Positions 48,294 to 57,474 are shown, counted from the stretch's first letter. The stretch: 64,000 nucleotides of DNA from Streptomyces radiopugnans (GCF_900110735.1 NZ_FOET01000007.1:156114-220113); one strand, 5' to 3'. The notes: a model not told the origin generated them from the letters alone. A program made the numbers and translations.

Positions 48294-49055
48294 TCAGACC
48301 GCGGACCAGCCGTTGTCCACCGGGACGATCGCGCCGTTGACGTTGCTCGCCGCGTCCGAGGCGAGGAACACGATCACGGCCGCCTGCTCCTCGGCCTCGG
48401 CGATACGGCCGACGCTGCCCATGTAGGGCATGAGGGTGGCCGGGCCGTGCCCTTCCGGGACGCCGCCGCCGATGGACGTCCTGGTCCCGCCGGGCGCGAC
48501 GGCGTTGGTGCGGATGCCGGAGTTCCGGTACATCACGGCGAGGGACTTGGTCAGGCCCACGACGCCGTGCTTGGAGGCCGTGTACGCGGCGCCCGCCGCA
48601 CCGCCGCGCAGGCTCGCCTCGGAGGCGGTGTTGACGATCGCGCCCTTGCCTCGTTCCAGCATGTGCGGCAGCACGGCGCGGGCGAGCATGAACGGGGCCG
48701 TCAGGTTGACCCTGATCACCCGCTCCCACTCGGCGTCGGTGACATCGGCCGGAGCCGTCATGCCGTCCATGATCCCGGCGTTGTTGACCAGGACGTCGAT
48801 CCCGCCGAAGGCTTCCACCGCGGTGGCGACGACCTCGTCCACCACCGCCTGCTCGCTCAGGTCCCCCACCACCGCCCTTGCGGTGCCGCCGGCGGCGGTG
48901 ATCTCGTCCACCACCGCCGCCGCGCCCGAGGCGTCCAGGTCGGCCACCACCACCCGTGCGCCCTCGGCCGCGAACTTCAGGGCCGTCGCCCGTCCGATCC
49001 CCGCGCCCGCGCCCGTGACGACGACGCTGCCGCCGTCGAGTCCGCTGCCGCTCAT
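48294..49055 (-). CDS. SDR-family oxidoreductase
   Basis: A 253-residue classical short-chain dehydrogenase. TGAGAGIGRATALKFA binds the cofactor, with VVADLD suggesting NAD preference. NNAG, the catalytic Ser region NTASEASL and YTASKHGVVGLTKSL follow. It oxidises or reduces an unknown alcohol/ketone. ATG 49055 follows GGAGTGAG; an ATG at 49073 is also in frame. It is divergent from a TetR gene that probably controls it. Confidence 0.87.
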   Translation of the reverse strand: MSGSGLDGGSVVVTGAGAGIGRATALKFAAEGARVVVADLDASGAAAVVDEITAAGGTARAVVGDLSEQAVVDEVVATAVEAFGGIDVLVNNAGIMDGMTAPADVTDAEWERVIRVNLTAPFMLARAVLPHMLERGKGAIVNTASEASLRGGAAGAAYTASKHGVVGLTKSLAVMYRNSGIRTNAVAPGGTRTSIGGGVPEGHGPATLMPYMGSVGRIAEAEEQAAVIVFLASDAASNVNGAIVPVDNGWSAV

Positions 49056-49096
49056 CCCGCTCACTCCCGTCATCGTTTCTGGCATGGTGTGCCTGT

Positions 49097-49108
49097 ATGG
49101 CATGCCAT
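49097..49108. promoter_or_regulatory. palindrome ATGGCATGCCAT between SDR and TetR genes
   Basis: A perfect 12-bp palindrome in the middle of the divergent promoter region, a likely site for the adjacent TetR regulator. Partial extra copies (GGCATGG, GCCATGCC) flank it. Confidence 0.55.
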
Positions 49109-49150
49109 GCCACACAGTACGCTGACCACACTGTCGGGCGGGAGGAGGGC

Positions 49151-49795
49151 GTGGTGCGGAACGGCAGCGGCACGGACTCCGCCGGACGTACCGGGCGGCC
49201 CCCGCTGAGCGAGCGGCGCAAGGCCGAGACCAGGGCCGAGATCGCACGCGCCGCCGTCCGGCTGTTCACCGAGCGCGGGGTGGCGGCGACCTCGGTGGAG
49301 GACATCGCCGCCGAGGCGGGGATCTCGCTGCGCACCTTCTGGCGCTACTCCTCCGGCAAGGAGGACTGCGTCCGCCCGCTGCTCGCCACGGGCACCGACG
49401 TCGTGGCGCGCGCGCTGGGGGAGTTGCGGCCCGGCGACGACATCGCCGCGCTCGTCGACGAGGTCGCGCGCCGCACCGGCGAGAGGGTCGCGGACCTGCC
49501 GACGGTGCTGGCCCTGGTGCGTCTGGCGCAGCACGAGCCCGGTCTGCGCGCGGTGTGGCTGCGGGCGCACGACGAGGCGGAGGCCGCTTTCGCCGCCGCA
49601 CTCGCCCGCTCCACCGGCCGGCCCGCCGACGGTCTGTGGGTGGCGGTGGGGGCGGCCATGGTCAACGGCGCCCTCCGGGCCGCCGTCGAGCACCACGCCC
49701 TGCGTGCCGCCGATGGGTCGCCGGCCGGCGGGGAGGGCCTGGTCGAGGCCGTCCGCGAGGCACTGCGCGCCGCGGTCCGCGGTCTGCGCGTCTGA
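49151..49795 (+). CDS. TetR-family regulator divergent from the SDR gene
   Basis: A 214-residue regulator with HTH segments IARAAVRLFTERGVAATSVE and ISLRTFWRYSSGKEDCVRPL. GTG 49151, or 49154, follows GGAGGAGGG. It probably represses the SDR gene and itself through the ATGGCATGCCAT site. Confidence 0.86.
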   Translation: MVRNGSGTDSAGRTGRPPLSERRKAETRAEIARAAVRLFTERGVAATSVEDIAAEAGISLRTFWRYSSGKEDCVRPLLATGTDVVARALGELRPGDDIAALVDEVARRTGERVADLPTVLALVRLAQHEPGLRAVWLRAHDEAEAAFAAALARSTGRPADGLWVAVGAAMVNGALRAAVEHHALRAADGSPAGGEGLVEAVREALRAAVRGLRV

Positions 49796-50027
49796 CCGGA
49801 ACAGTGCGCGGGTGCGGCCGCCCTCACGGCCGCGGCGTCGGACAGATCGGCCGCCGGAACCAGTTACCGGGGGTAGCCTGCGTGGCGCCCCTTGATTTAC
49901 ATTCTGTCTAACAAGCGTGGGGGCGCCCCCTCGGAAGCCGCGGGACGCGGAAGCGGACAGGCGGCACCGCGGCCGTCCCCGGCGCAGCGGGCGGACAGGA
50001 ACGTCGCACACGGTTCGAGGAGCGCAC

Positions 50028-50972
50028 ATGGCGAGCAGCACGGGCATCGTTCGACCGACGGGACAGGCGGCAGGGCGGCCGGCGGAACACGACCGGCACG
50101 ACGAGCAGGACGTCGCCCGCAGGCTGCTCGACTCGGCGGCCAGGCTGGCCTACGACCCGGCCGTGGAGGTGGACTGGGAGACGCCGCTGGACAAGGACTT
50201 CCACGGCGCCAGCCCCGAGTGGAGCACCCTCTACGGAACCCCGTACTGGGACGAGCTGACCGAGGAGCAGCGCAAGGAGCTGACGCGGCAGGAGGCCGCC
50301 TCGGTGGCCAGCACCGGCATCTGGTTCGAGATGATCCTCCAGCAGATGGTGCTGCGCGACATCTACTCCAAGGACCCGACCAGCGCCGAGTTCCAGTGGG
50401 CGCTGACCGAGATCGCCGAGGAGTGCCGGCACTCCATCATGTTCGCCCGCGGGGCCCGGAAACTGGGCGCCCCGCCGTACCGGCCGCACCGGATCGCGTT
50501 CGAACTCGGCCGGGCGTTCAAGACGCTGGCGTTCGGCGAGGCGGCGTACGCGGCGATCCTGGTCGCCGAGGAGGTACTCGACGTCATGCAGCGCGACTGG
50601 ATGCGCGACGAGCGGGTCGTGCCGTTCGTCCGCACCATCAACAACATCCATGTCGTCGAGGAGTCTAGGCACATGAAGTTCGCCCGCGACGAGACGCGCA
50701 AGCGCCTGGCGGGCGCCGGCCGGCTGCGCCGCCGGATCCACGCCCTGGTGATCGCGATCGCGGCCTACGTCATCGTCACCAGCATGGTGAACCGGAAGGT
50801 GTACGCCAACGCCGGGCTCGACGAGAAGCGCGCGGTGCGGGAGGCGAAGACCAACGAGCACCACAGGGCGATGATGCGCTCCAGCTGCTCGGGCCTGATG
50901 GAGTTCCTCGCCTCCGCCGGCCTGCTGACGAAGCCGGCGCTGGTGTTCTACAAGCGCGCCAACCTCATCTGA
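50028..50972 (+). CDS. AurF-like diiron oxygenase
   Basis: A 314-residue ferritin-like diiron protein of the AurF type, which oxidises amines or other substrates with O2. Iron ligands are likely in GIWFEMILQQ, EIAEECRHSIMFA, LVAEEVLDV and HVVEESRHMKFA; both ExxH pairs are present. A hydrophobic helix near the C-terminus (VIAIAAYVIVTSMV) may anchor it. ATG 50028 has GAGGAG 5 nt upstream. The ferredoxin-FAD reductase 17 nt downstream is the probable electron donor. Confidence 0.82.
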   Translation: MASSTGIVRPTGQAAGRPAEHDRHDEQDVARRLLDSAARLAYDPAVEVDWETPLDKDFHGASPEWSTLYGTPYWDELTEEQRKELTRQEAASVASTGIWFEMILQQMVLRDIYSKDPTSAEFQWALTEIAEECRHSIMFARGARKLGAPPYRPHRIAFELGRAFKTLAFGEAAYAAILVAEEVLDVMQRDWMRDERVVPFVRTINNIHVVEESRHMKFARDETRKRLAGAGRLRRRIHALVIAIAAYVIVTSMVNRKVYANAGLDEKRAVREAKTNEHHRAMMRSSCSGLMEFLASAGLLTKPALVFYKRANLI

Positions 50973-50989
50973 GCCGGACGGGCCGCGAC

Positions 50990-52699
50990 ATGACCCACGT
51001 CATCACCCAGAACTGCTGCGGCGACGCCACCTGCGTCGCCGTCTGCCCGGTCAACTGCATCCACCCCACCCCGCAGGAGAGGGACTTCGGCAGCACGGAG
51101 ATGCTGTACGTCGACCCCAGGGCGTGCATCGACTGCGGCGCCTGCGCGGACGCCTGCCCGGTGGACGCGATCTCCCCGGAGGACCGGCTCTCCGGGGCGC
51201 AGCGGGAGTACGCCGCTCTCAACGCGGCGTACTTCGAGGACGCCGCAGACGCCGAGAACGCCGAGAACGCCGCGGACGCCGAGAACGCCGCGGACGGCGG
51301 ACCGGGCTCCGGATCCGCCGACCACGGGCCCAACTTCCACGCGTGGGGCAGGCCGGTCTTCGAGCGCACCCTGCCCTCCGACTTCGCGCCGCTGCGGATC
51401 GCGGTCGTCGGCACCGGCCCGGCCGGCATGTACGCCGCCGAGGACCTGCTGCTCCACACAGGCGCCGAGGTGACCCTCATCGACCGGATGCCGGTTGCGG
51501 GCGGTCTCGTGCGCTACGGGGTGGCCCCCGACCACCCCGGGACCAAGGGGGTCGGGGACACCTTCGCACGGCTGTACGCGCACCCGCGGGTCCGGATGTA
51601 CCTGGGTCTGGAGGTGGGCGCGGACGTCACCGCGGAGGAACTCGCCGCACACCACGACGCGGTCGTCTACGCCGTCGGGGCCCGCGCCGACCGCCGTCTG
51701 GGGATCCCGGGCGAGGACCTGCCCGGAAGCATCTCCGCGGCCACGCTGGTGGCCTGGTACAACGCCCATCCGGAGACCGCCCCGGACGCCGTCGACCCGT
51801 CCGCCGAGCGGGTGGTCGTGGTCGGCAACGGCAACGTCGCCCTCGACGCCGCCCGGATCCTGACGGCCGGTCCGGAGGAGCTGGCCGGCACCGACATCGC
51901 CGCCCACGCGCTCGGCGCGCTGCGCGCCGGGAAGGTGCGCGAGGTGGTCCTCCTCGGACGCCGGGGGCCCGCGGAGGCGGCGTACACCAGGCCGGAACTG
52001 CTCGCCCTGAAGCACCTGCCCGGTGTGGAACTGGTCGTGGACGACCACGACCCGCGCATCGCCGGGAGCATCGACGCGGCCGGGCCGGGGGACAAGGCCG
52101 CGGTGCTGCGGGACGTCACCCGGCAGGCGGTGGACTGGTCCCTCCCGCCCGCGCCGGGCCGGCGCATCGTGCTGCGCTTCCACAGCGCGCCGGTGGAGGT
52201 GCTCGGCGACGGGCGCGTACGGGCGGTGCGCGCCACGGCGGCGCGGGGGGAGCTGGAGATACCGGCCGGCCTGGTGGTGCGGGCGGCCGGCTACCGCGGC
52301 GCACCGGTGCCCGGGCTGCCCTTCGACGAGGCAGCCGGCACCGTCCCCCACGAGGGCGGGCGCGTGACCGGGCGGCCGGGGACGTACGTCGTGGGCTGGA
52401 TCAAACGCGGGCCCTCGGGCGGCATCGGAGCCAACCGCGCCTGCGCAGCCGAGACGGTCGGCACCCTGCTCGCCGACGCGCTCGGCGGTCTGCTGCCCGC
52501 GCCCGAGCACGGCGCGAGGGCCTTCCGCCGACTGGTGAGAGGCCGCAACCGCCGCCTGGTCGACGCCCGCGGCCAGGCCGCGATCGACCGGGTGGAGGTG
52601 GCCCGCGGACTCCGGGCCGGCCGGCCCCGGGAGAAGCTGGCCACCGTCCCCGAACTGGTGGCGGCGGCCAGGAGCGGCCGCCGGCGGCTTCCGCGCTGA
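50990..52699 (+). CDS. ferredoxin-FAD NADP oxidoreductase (FprB-like)
   Basis: A 569-residue fusion. The N-terminal 2[4Fe-4S] ferredoxin has CCGDATCVAVCPVNC and CIDCGACADACPVD. A repeated DAENA linker (about residues 83-101) leads to an adrenodoxin-reductase-like domain with VVGTGPAGMYAAEDLL, GGLVRYGVAPDHPG and VVGNGNVALDAARIL. It passes electrons from NADPH to a partner. Co-transcription with the AurF-like gene makes that protein the likely partner. Confidence 0.88.
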   Translation: MTHVITQNCCGDATCVAVCPVNCIHPTPQERDFGSTEMLYVDPRACIDCGACADACPVDAISPEDRLSGAQREYAALNAAYFEDAADAENAENAADAENAADGGPGSGSADHGPNFHAWGRPVFERTLPSDFAPLRIAVVGTGPAGMYAAEDLLLHTGAEVTLIDRMPVAGGLVRYGVAPDHPGTKGVGDTFARLYAHPRVRMYLGLEVGADVTAEELAAHHDAVVYAVGARADRRLGIPGEDLPGSISAATLVAWYNAHPETAPDAVDPSAERVVVVGNGNVALDAARILTAGPEELAGTDIAAHALGALRAGKVREVVLLGRRGPAEAAYTRPELLALKHLPGVELVVDDHDPRIAGSIDAAGPGDKAAVLRDVTRQAVDWSLPPAPGRRIVLRFHSAPVEVLGDGRVRAVRATAARGELEIPAGLVVRAAGYRGAPVPGLPFDEAAGTVPHEGGRVTGRPGTYVVGWIKRGPSGGIGANRACAAETVGTLLADALGGLLPAPEHGARAFRRLVRGRNRRLVDARGQAAIDRVEVARGLRAGRPREKLATVPELVAAARSGRRRLPR

Positions 52700-52716
52700 A
52701 GCGCCCGTCCCGCCCC

Positions 52717-52757
52717 GGGCGGCAGCCTCCCCGCCCGGGGCGGGGAGGCTGCCGCCC
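52717..52757. terminator. 19-bp-stem terminator between convergent genes
   Basis: Perfect arms 52717-52735 and 52739-52757 with a 3-nt loop, between the reductase stop and the convergent dehydrogenase stop. Confidence 0.85.
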
Positions 52758-52769
52758 TCCCGGAGAGCC

Positions 52770-53660
52770 TCAGGGGGCGGGTGGCCGGACGCGGTCGGTC
52801 CTGGCCTCGAGCGCGTGCAGCACGGCCACCATGTCGCGGTCGCCGTGCCCCAGGGCGACCGTCTCGCCGAAGAGGGTGTGGCAGACGTCCAGCAGGGGAG
52901 AGGCCAGACCGGCCTCCCGGGCCGCCTCGAAGATCAGCCGGTTGTTCTTCAGGACGTCCAGGGCGGCGGCCTGGACGTCGAAGTCGCGCGCCAGCAGTTT
53001 GGGCGCCTTCATGCGCGATACGCCGCTGGCCATCGGCCCGGCGTCGAGCACGTCCAGGAACAGCTGCCGGTCCAGGCCGTGGCGGTCGGCGAAGTGGAAC
53101 GCCTCGGTGAGCCCGGTGACCATGGTGATCAGGAACAGGTTCACCGAGAGCTTCGTCAGCAGCGCGTTCGGGGCCGGTCCGCACACGAACACCTCCCGGC
53201 ACATCGGCCGCAGCAGCGGGCGGACCGGCTCCACGGCCGCCGGCTCCCCGGCCACCATCGCCACCAGCTGCCCCTTCTCGGCGGGCACGCGCGAGCCGGA
53301 GACGGGCGCCTCGACGTAACCGCCGCCGGCCGCGCGGACGTCGGCCTCCAGCCCGCGCGAGTAGTGGGGGGACGCCGTCCCCATGTGCACGACCGTGCGC
53401 CCGGCGACGTGCGGGGCGAAGTCCGGTGTGCCGCGGCCCAGTACGGCGTCGGTCGCCGCCTCGTCGGCCAGCATCAGGAAGACGGTGCCGGCGCGGTCGA
53501 AGACCTCCGAGGGGCTCTCCGCCACCTCGGCCCCGGCCGCGCGCAGCGGTTCGCTCCTGGCGGCGGTGCGGTTCCAGACGACCGGTGCCGCCCCGGCACG
53601 GGCCAGATTCAGCGCCATGGGCTGCCCCATGACGCCCAGACCGATGAAACCCACGTCCAC
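52770..53660 (-). CDS. 3-hydroxyisobutyrate/6-phosphogluconate dehydrogenase-family protein
   Basis: A 296-residue beta-hydroxyacid dehydrogenase. NAD(P) motif GFIGLGVMGQPMALNLARAG, substrate segment VEAPVSGSRVPAEKGQL and the catalytic lysine in NALLTKLSVNLFLI are present. I chose GTG 53660, which has GGAAGGG upstream; ATG 53744 would start inside an operator. It is divergent from a TetR gene. Its substrate is unknown. Confidence 0.82.
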   Translation of the reverse strand: MDVGFIGLGVMGQPMALNLARAGAAPVVWNRTAARSEPLRAAGAEVAESPSEVFDRAGTVFLMLADEAATDAVLGRGTPDFAPHVAGRTVVHMGTASPHYSRGLEADVRAAGGGYVEAPVSGSRVPAEKGQLVAMVAGEPAAVEPVRPLLRPMCREVFVCGPAPNALLTKLSVNLFLITMVTGLTEAFHFADRHGLDRQLFLDVLDAGPMASGVSRMKAPKLLARDFDVQAAALDVLKNNRLIFEAAREAGLASPLLDVCHTLFGETVALGHGDRDMVAVLHALEARTDRVRPPAP

Positions 53661-53728
53661 CCCGCGCCGCCCTTCCGGCCGGAGGGCCGCGGCCTCCACC
53701 GGCCCGCCGGTCCCACCGGTCCCGTCGT

Positions 53729-53746
53729 CTATGACAGCCGTCATAG
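53729..53746. promoter_or_regulatory. TetR-type operator CTATGAC-AGCC-GTCATAG
   Basis: A perfect inverted repeat with 7-bp arms and 4-bp spacer, 69 bp upstream of the dehydrogenase GTG. A near-identical copy lies 26 bp away. Confidence 0.75.
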
Positions 53747-53754
53747 TAGCGGCG

Positions 53755-53772
53755 TTATGACGTGTGTCATAG
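53755..53772. promoter_or_regulatory. second TetR-type operator TTATGAC-GTGT-GTCATAG
   Basis: Same arms and spacing as the first except for one terminal base. Two operators on the same DNA face suggest two cooperating TetR dimers controlling both divergent genes. Confidence 0.75.
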
Positions 53773-53908
53773 CACGAGGCGCGTGCCGGTCCGGGAGGTG
53801 GCGCGGCGGACTCCTCCCGCACCGGGCGGTCGGGGCGGCACCGATAAGCTGGCCGGACGGCGGGGCGGGTGCCGCCCGCCCGGTTCGCCAGGGGATCGGA
53901 GGTCGGCG

Positions 53909-54505
53909 ATGGCGGTTTCCCGGCGGGGGCCGCGCGAGCGGATGGTCTTCAGCGCGGCCCAGCTCATCCGGCGCGACGGGGTCTCCGCGACCGGTCTGCG
54001 CGACATCGTCGCGCACGCCCGGGCCCCGAGGGGGTCGCTGCGGCACTACTTCCCCGGAGGCAAGGAGCAGCTCGTCAACGAGGCGGTGGAGTGGGCCGGC
54101 CGCTACGCGGCCAAGCGCGTGGCCCGGTTCCTGGCCGAGATGCCCGAGCCGTCGCCGAGCCGCCTGTTCGACGCGATGGTGCGTCAGTGGACCGACGAGT
54201 ACCGGTCGGCCGGATTCGCGACGGGCTGCCCCGTGGTCGCCGCGACGGTGGACCGCGCCGGCTCCGCGGAGTCCACCAGGGAGGCCGCCGCGGCCGCGTT
54301 CGCCGCGTGGAACCGCCCGGTGGCCCGGGCGCTGACGGAGATGGGCGTGCCGGCCCGGCGGGCCGCCTCGCTGGCGACCCTGATGATCAGCGCGCTGGAG
54401 GGGGCGATCGTGATAGCCAGGGCCGAGCGCGACGTACGCGCCCTGGAGACGGTGGCCCGGGAGCTGGGTCCCCTCCTGGACGCCGGCGTCGCCCCGGGGG
54501 ACTGA
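53909..54505 (+). CDS. TetR-family regulator divergent from the dehydrogenase
   Basis: A 198-residue regulator of the LmrA/YxaF type: HTH with FSAAQLIRRDGVSATGLRDI and PRGSLRHYFPGGKEQLVNEA, then GFATGCPVVAATVD. ATG 53909 follows GGAGG. It is the natural binder of the two TATGAC-type palindromes between itself and the dehydrogenase gene. Confidence 0.87.
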   Translation: MAVSRRGPRERMVFSAAQLIRRDGVSATGLRDIVAHARAPRGSLRHYFPGGKEQLVNEAVEWAGRYAAKRVARFLAEMPEPSPSRLFDAMVRQWTDEYRSAGFATGCPVVAATVDRAGSAESTREAAAAAFAAWNRPVARALTEMGVPARRAASLATLMISALEGAIVIARAERDVRALETVARELGPLLDAGVAPGD

Positions 54506-54523
54506 CGCCCGCGCCCCGCAGGG

Positions 54524-54558
54524 CGGCCCGGCCGCTCCCCGGAGGAGCGGCCGGGCCG
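54524..54558. terminator. 15-bp-stem bidirectional terminator
   Basis: Perfect arms 54524-54538 and 54544-54558 with a 5-nt loop, between the convergent tetR and beta-helix genes. Confidence 0.8.
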
Positions 54559-54582
54559 TCGGCCACCGGGGCTGTCAGGCGG

Positions 54583-55650
54583 TCAGCACAGCGCCTCGGG
54601 CCGGTAGTCCTGGCACATGTTGTCCCGGAAGACGTTGCCCGTGCCCGCGCCGCGGTCGGCCAGATCGGCCGCCCCGTTGTCGCGCACGATGTTGTCCTCG
54701 ATCAGGTTGTTCTCGTTGCGGGCCCCCACGAAGCTCTTGAACAGCACGATGCCGCCCGACAGGGGCGAGGAGCCCACGTTGTCCTCGACCAGGTTCTCGG
54801 CCACCAGCGTGTCCTCCGCACCGGTGAGGACGATCCCGGAACCCTGGAGGAACGGCAGACGGGGCGTCGCCGGGCAGTGCTTGTTGTTGGAGTGGACGTC
54901 GTTGCGGAAGACCGTCAGCGCTCCGGCCCGGGGCTTGGTCTCGTCCCCGACCACGAACATGGCCGCGCAGTTCCCGGCCATCTCGTTGTTCCTGACGACG
55001 AGGTTCCGCAGCCGTCTGACGGTGACGCCGATGCGGTTGTCCAGCAGGTGGTTCTCGCGGACGACCGTACCGCCGGAGTCGGCGGCGCCCTTCTCCCTCT
55101 CCACGGTGTTCGACAGCAGCAGCCCGGCGTCGCCGTTGCCGCGGGCGGTGTTGTAGCTGATGTCCGACCGGGTGGAGCGCTGCTGGGCGATGCCCCACTT
55201 CCCGTTCTTCTCGGCCGTCACGTGCCGCACGCTCAGCCGGTCGGTGTGGGAGGCCCACAGCCCGTTCTGCTCGAAGCCGCGCAGCCTCAGCGAGGTCACG
55301 GTGGCGTCGGTGACGGGCTGCTCCTCCGTTCCGGACACGCAGATCCCGTGGCCCTGGCGGGCGCAGTCGTTCCCGGCGTCCTCGGCCCGGCCGGCCGGCG
55401 GCATGAGGACGGTGTCCGGACCCGACCCCCGCAGGGTCAGGCCGGAGGTGGTGATCCGGACGCTCTCCCGGAAGGTGCCGGGGGCGAGGACGACCGTGTC
55501 CCCGGGCCTCGCGGCGTCCACGGCCTGCTGGATCGATTCCCCCGGACGGACCTGGTGCGTGTCCTGGGCGGCGGCCGGAGGGGTGGCGGCCAGACCCGAG
55601 GCCGCGGCGACCGCGGCCCATCCGAGGCGAGTGAACTGTCGTTTCGTCAT
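54583..55650 (-). CDS. secreted right-handed parallel beta-helix protein
   Basis: A 355-residue exported protein. The signal peptide ends near TPPAAA-QD. The start of the mature part, RPGESIQQAVDAARPGDTVV, and the many N-rich coils (VVRNNEMAGN, VAENLVEDNVG, LIEDNIVRDNG) mark a pectate-lyase-like beta-helix. It may bind or cleave polysaccharide, but no catalytic residues can be assigned. Cysteines near both ends may form disulfides. ATG 55650 lacks a strong ribosome site. The gap from 55651 to 55911 shows nothing further. Confidence 0.8.
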   Translation of the reverse strand: MTKRQFTRLGWAAVAAASGLAATPPAAAQDTHQVRPGESIQQAVDAARPGDTVVLAPGTFRESVRITTSGLTLRGSGPDTVLMPPAGRAEDAGNDCARQGHGICVSGTEEQPVTDATVTSLRLRGFEQNGLWASHTDRLSVRHVTAEKNGKWGIAQQRSTRSDISYNTARGNGDAGLLLSNTVEREKGAADSGGTVVRENHLLDNRIGVTVRRLRNLVVRNNEMAGNCAAMFVVGDETKPRAGALTVFRNDVHSNNKHCPATPRLPFLQGSGIVLTGAEDTLVAENLVEDNVGSSPLSGGIVLFKSFVGARNENNLIEDNIVRDNGAADLADRGAGTGNVFRDNMCQDYRPEALC

Positions 55651-55911
55651 GACTTGAAGCTATGGGTGATATGTCGGGAACCGCCACATGTGTTGACCCG
55701 AAACAGGGGGCACTGCAGCCGCTTGGCACTGCCCGATGCCCCGAGCGGCCCAGAACAGGCCGACACGAACGCGTCGTGACCCGGCATCAGCGGCAGGCCA
55801 CACCGGTGGGCAGGCGCCGGGGAGGCCGGACGGTGACGGTGGCGGAGCGTAGCGTGGGCATACGGGGGCCAGGGCCGACGCGCGCCCGACACGGTGAAGG
55901 GAGTACACGCC

Positions 55912-57306
55912 ATGGCGACCGCGCAGCGCATGGTGGTCATCGGAGGCAACGCGGCGGGCATGTCGGCCGCCTCCCAGGCGCGCAGGCTGAAGAGGCCCGG
56001 GGAACTGGAGATCGTCGCCCTCGAACGGGGCGGCTACGCCTCCTACTCCGCATGCGGCATCCCCTACTGGATCGGGGGCGACGTCGCGGCCGCCGGCGAC
56101 CTGATCGCACGGACCCCCGAGCAGCACCGCGAGCGGGACATCGACCTGCGGCTGCACACCGAGGTCACCGAACTCGACCCGGACGGCTGCCGCGTCCGCG
56201 TCCGCGACGGCGGCGGCACCGGGCAGTGGCTGGGCTACGACCATCTGGTCATCGCCACCGGCGCCCGCCCCCTGCGTCCCGACCTGCCGGGCATCGACGC
56301 GCCGGGCGTGCACGGGGTGCAGACCATGGACGACGGCAGGTCCCTGCTGGAGGCCCTGGAGCGGACCGGGACGGCGAGCACCCGGCGCCGGGCGGTCGTG
56401 GTCGGCGCCGGCTACATCGGCGTGGAGATGGCCGAGGCGCTGATCCGCCGCGGTCACCGGGTCACGGTGCTGGACCGGGCCCAGGAGCCGATGACCACGC
56501 TCGACCCCGACATGGGCAGGCTCGTGCGCGAGGCGATGTGCCGCATGGGCATCGAGACGGTCACCGGAACCGCCGTCACCGCCGTCCGCACCGGTGCGGA
56601 CGGCCGGGTGCGGGCGGTCGCCACCGAGGACGCCGAGTACGAGGCCGACCTGGTGGTCCTCGGGCTGGGCGTACGGCCCGAGACCGGGCTCGCACGCGAT
56701 GCGGGACTGCCGCTGGGGGAGTCCGGAGGACTGCTCACCGACCTGGCGATGCGGGTGCGGGGGCGGGAGAACGTCTGGGCGGGCGGCGACTGCGTCGAGG
56801 TCCTCGACCTCGTCTCCGGCCTCGACCGTCACATCGCGCTGGGCACGCACGCCAACAAGCACGGCCAGGTCATCGGCACCAACATCGGCGGCGGCTACGC
56901 CACCTTCCCCGGCGTCGTCGGCACGGCCGTCAGCAAGGTCTGCGACCTGGAGATCGCCCGCACCGGCCTGCTGGAGAGCCAGGCCAGGTCCGCGGGACTG
57001 CGGTTCGTGACCGCGACGATCGAGTCGACCAGCCGCGCCGGCTACTACCCGGGAGCCGCGCCGATGCGTGTGAAGATGCTCGCCGAGCACCGCACGGGCC
57101 GCCTGCTGGGCGTGCAGATCGTCGGACGCGAGGGCGCGGGCAAACGCGTCGACGTGGCCGCGGTCGCCCTGTCCGCGTCGATGACGGTCGAGCAGATGAC
57201 GTTCCTGGACCTGGGATACGCCCCGCCGTTCTCCCCGCTGTGGGACCCGGTGCTGGTGGCGGCCCGGAAGGCGACCGCGGCGGTGCGCCGGGCCGGCACG
57301 CACTGA
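55912..57306 (+). CDS. CoA-disulfide reductase-like FAD/NAD(P) oxidoreductase
   Basis: A 464-residue two-dinucleotide-fold enzyme. FAD motif VVIGGNAAGMSAASQARR, the single active-site cysteine in GGYASYSACGIPYWIGGD, NAD(P) motif VVVGAGYIGVEMAEALIRRGH and VWAGGDCVEV are present. It belongs with CoA-disulfide reductases and NADH oxidases that use one cysteine with CoA or persulfide. Actinobacteria rely on mycothiol, so persulfide or CoA-persulfide reduction is a reasonable alternative. ATG 55912 follows AAGGGAG. Confidence 0.82.
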   Translation: MATAQRMVVIGGNAAGMSAASQARRLKRPGELEIVALERGGYASYSACGIPYWIGGDVAAAGDLIARTPEQHRERDIDLRLHTEVTELDPDGCRVRVRDGGGTGQWLGYDHLVIATGARPLRPDLPGIDAPGVHGVQTMDDGRSLLEALERTGTASTRRRAVVVGAGYIGVEMAEALIRRGHRVTVLDRAQEPMTTLDPDMGRLVREAMCRMGIETVTGTAVTAVRTGADGRVRAVATEDAEYEADLVVLGLGVRPETGLARDAGLPLGESGGLLTDLAMRVRGRENVWAGGDCVEVLDLVSGLDRHIALGTHANKHGQVIGTNIGGGYATFPGVVGTAVSKVCDLEIARTGLLESQARSAGLRFVTATIESTSRAGYYPGAAPMRVKMLAEHRTGRLLGVQIVGREGAGKRVDVAAVALSASMTVEQMTFLDLGYAPPFSPLWDPVLVAARKATAAVRRAGTH

Positions 57307-57452
57307 CGGGCGCACCGGAGGCCCGGCGCGCCGCCGCCCGGCGCTCCCGGAACCGACGCGCCGCGGCGGCGTCGGCTGTTGCGCAGCGCGGAGGCGGCAC
57401 GCCGGCACACCCGCCCCGGCACCGTCCCCACCTGCGAAACTTCGTGCGAACT

Positions 57453-57474
57453 TGTCATGACGATGACATAGGAT
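57453..57474 (+). promoter_or_regulatory. inverted repeat next to a -10 box before the lipoprotein gene
   Basis: TGTCAT-GACG-ATGACA (57453-57468) is a perfect inverted repeat directly followed by TAGGAT (57469-57474), a -10 hexamer. A bound repressor would cover the promoter. The -35 is not clear. Confidence 0.45.

Noticed and set aside
49796..50027. Operator candidate ATTTACATTCTGTCTAACAA before the AurF-like gene
   Set aside because: It is AT-rich against the background but has no clear inverted repeat; it may just be a promoter element.
52716..52760. Possible small RNA in the reductase/dehydrogenase gap
   Set aside because: The strong hairpin sits exactly between convergent stops and is explained as a terminator; there is no promoter before it.
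55651..55911. Coding frame in the gap between the beta-helix and CoA-disulfide-reductase-like genes
   Set aside because: Both strands give only unconserved, His/Pro/Arg-rich translation and no ribosome site, so it is treated as a promoter region.
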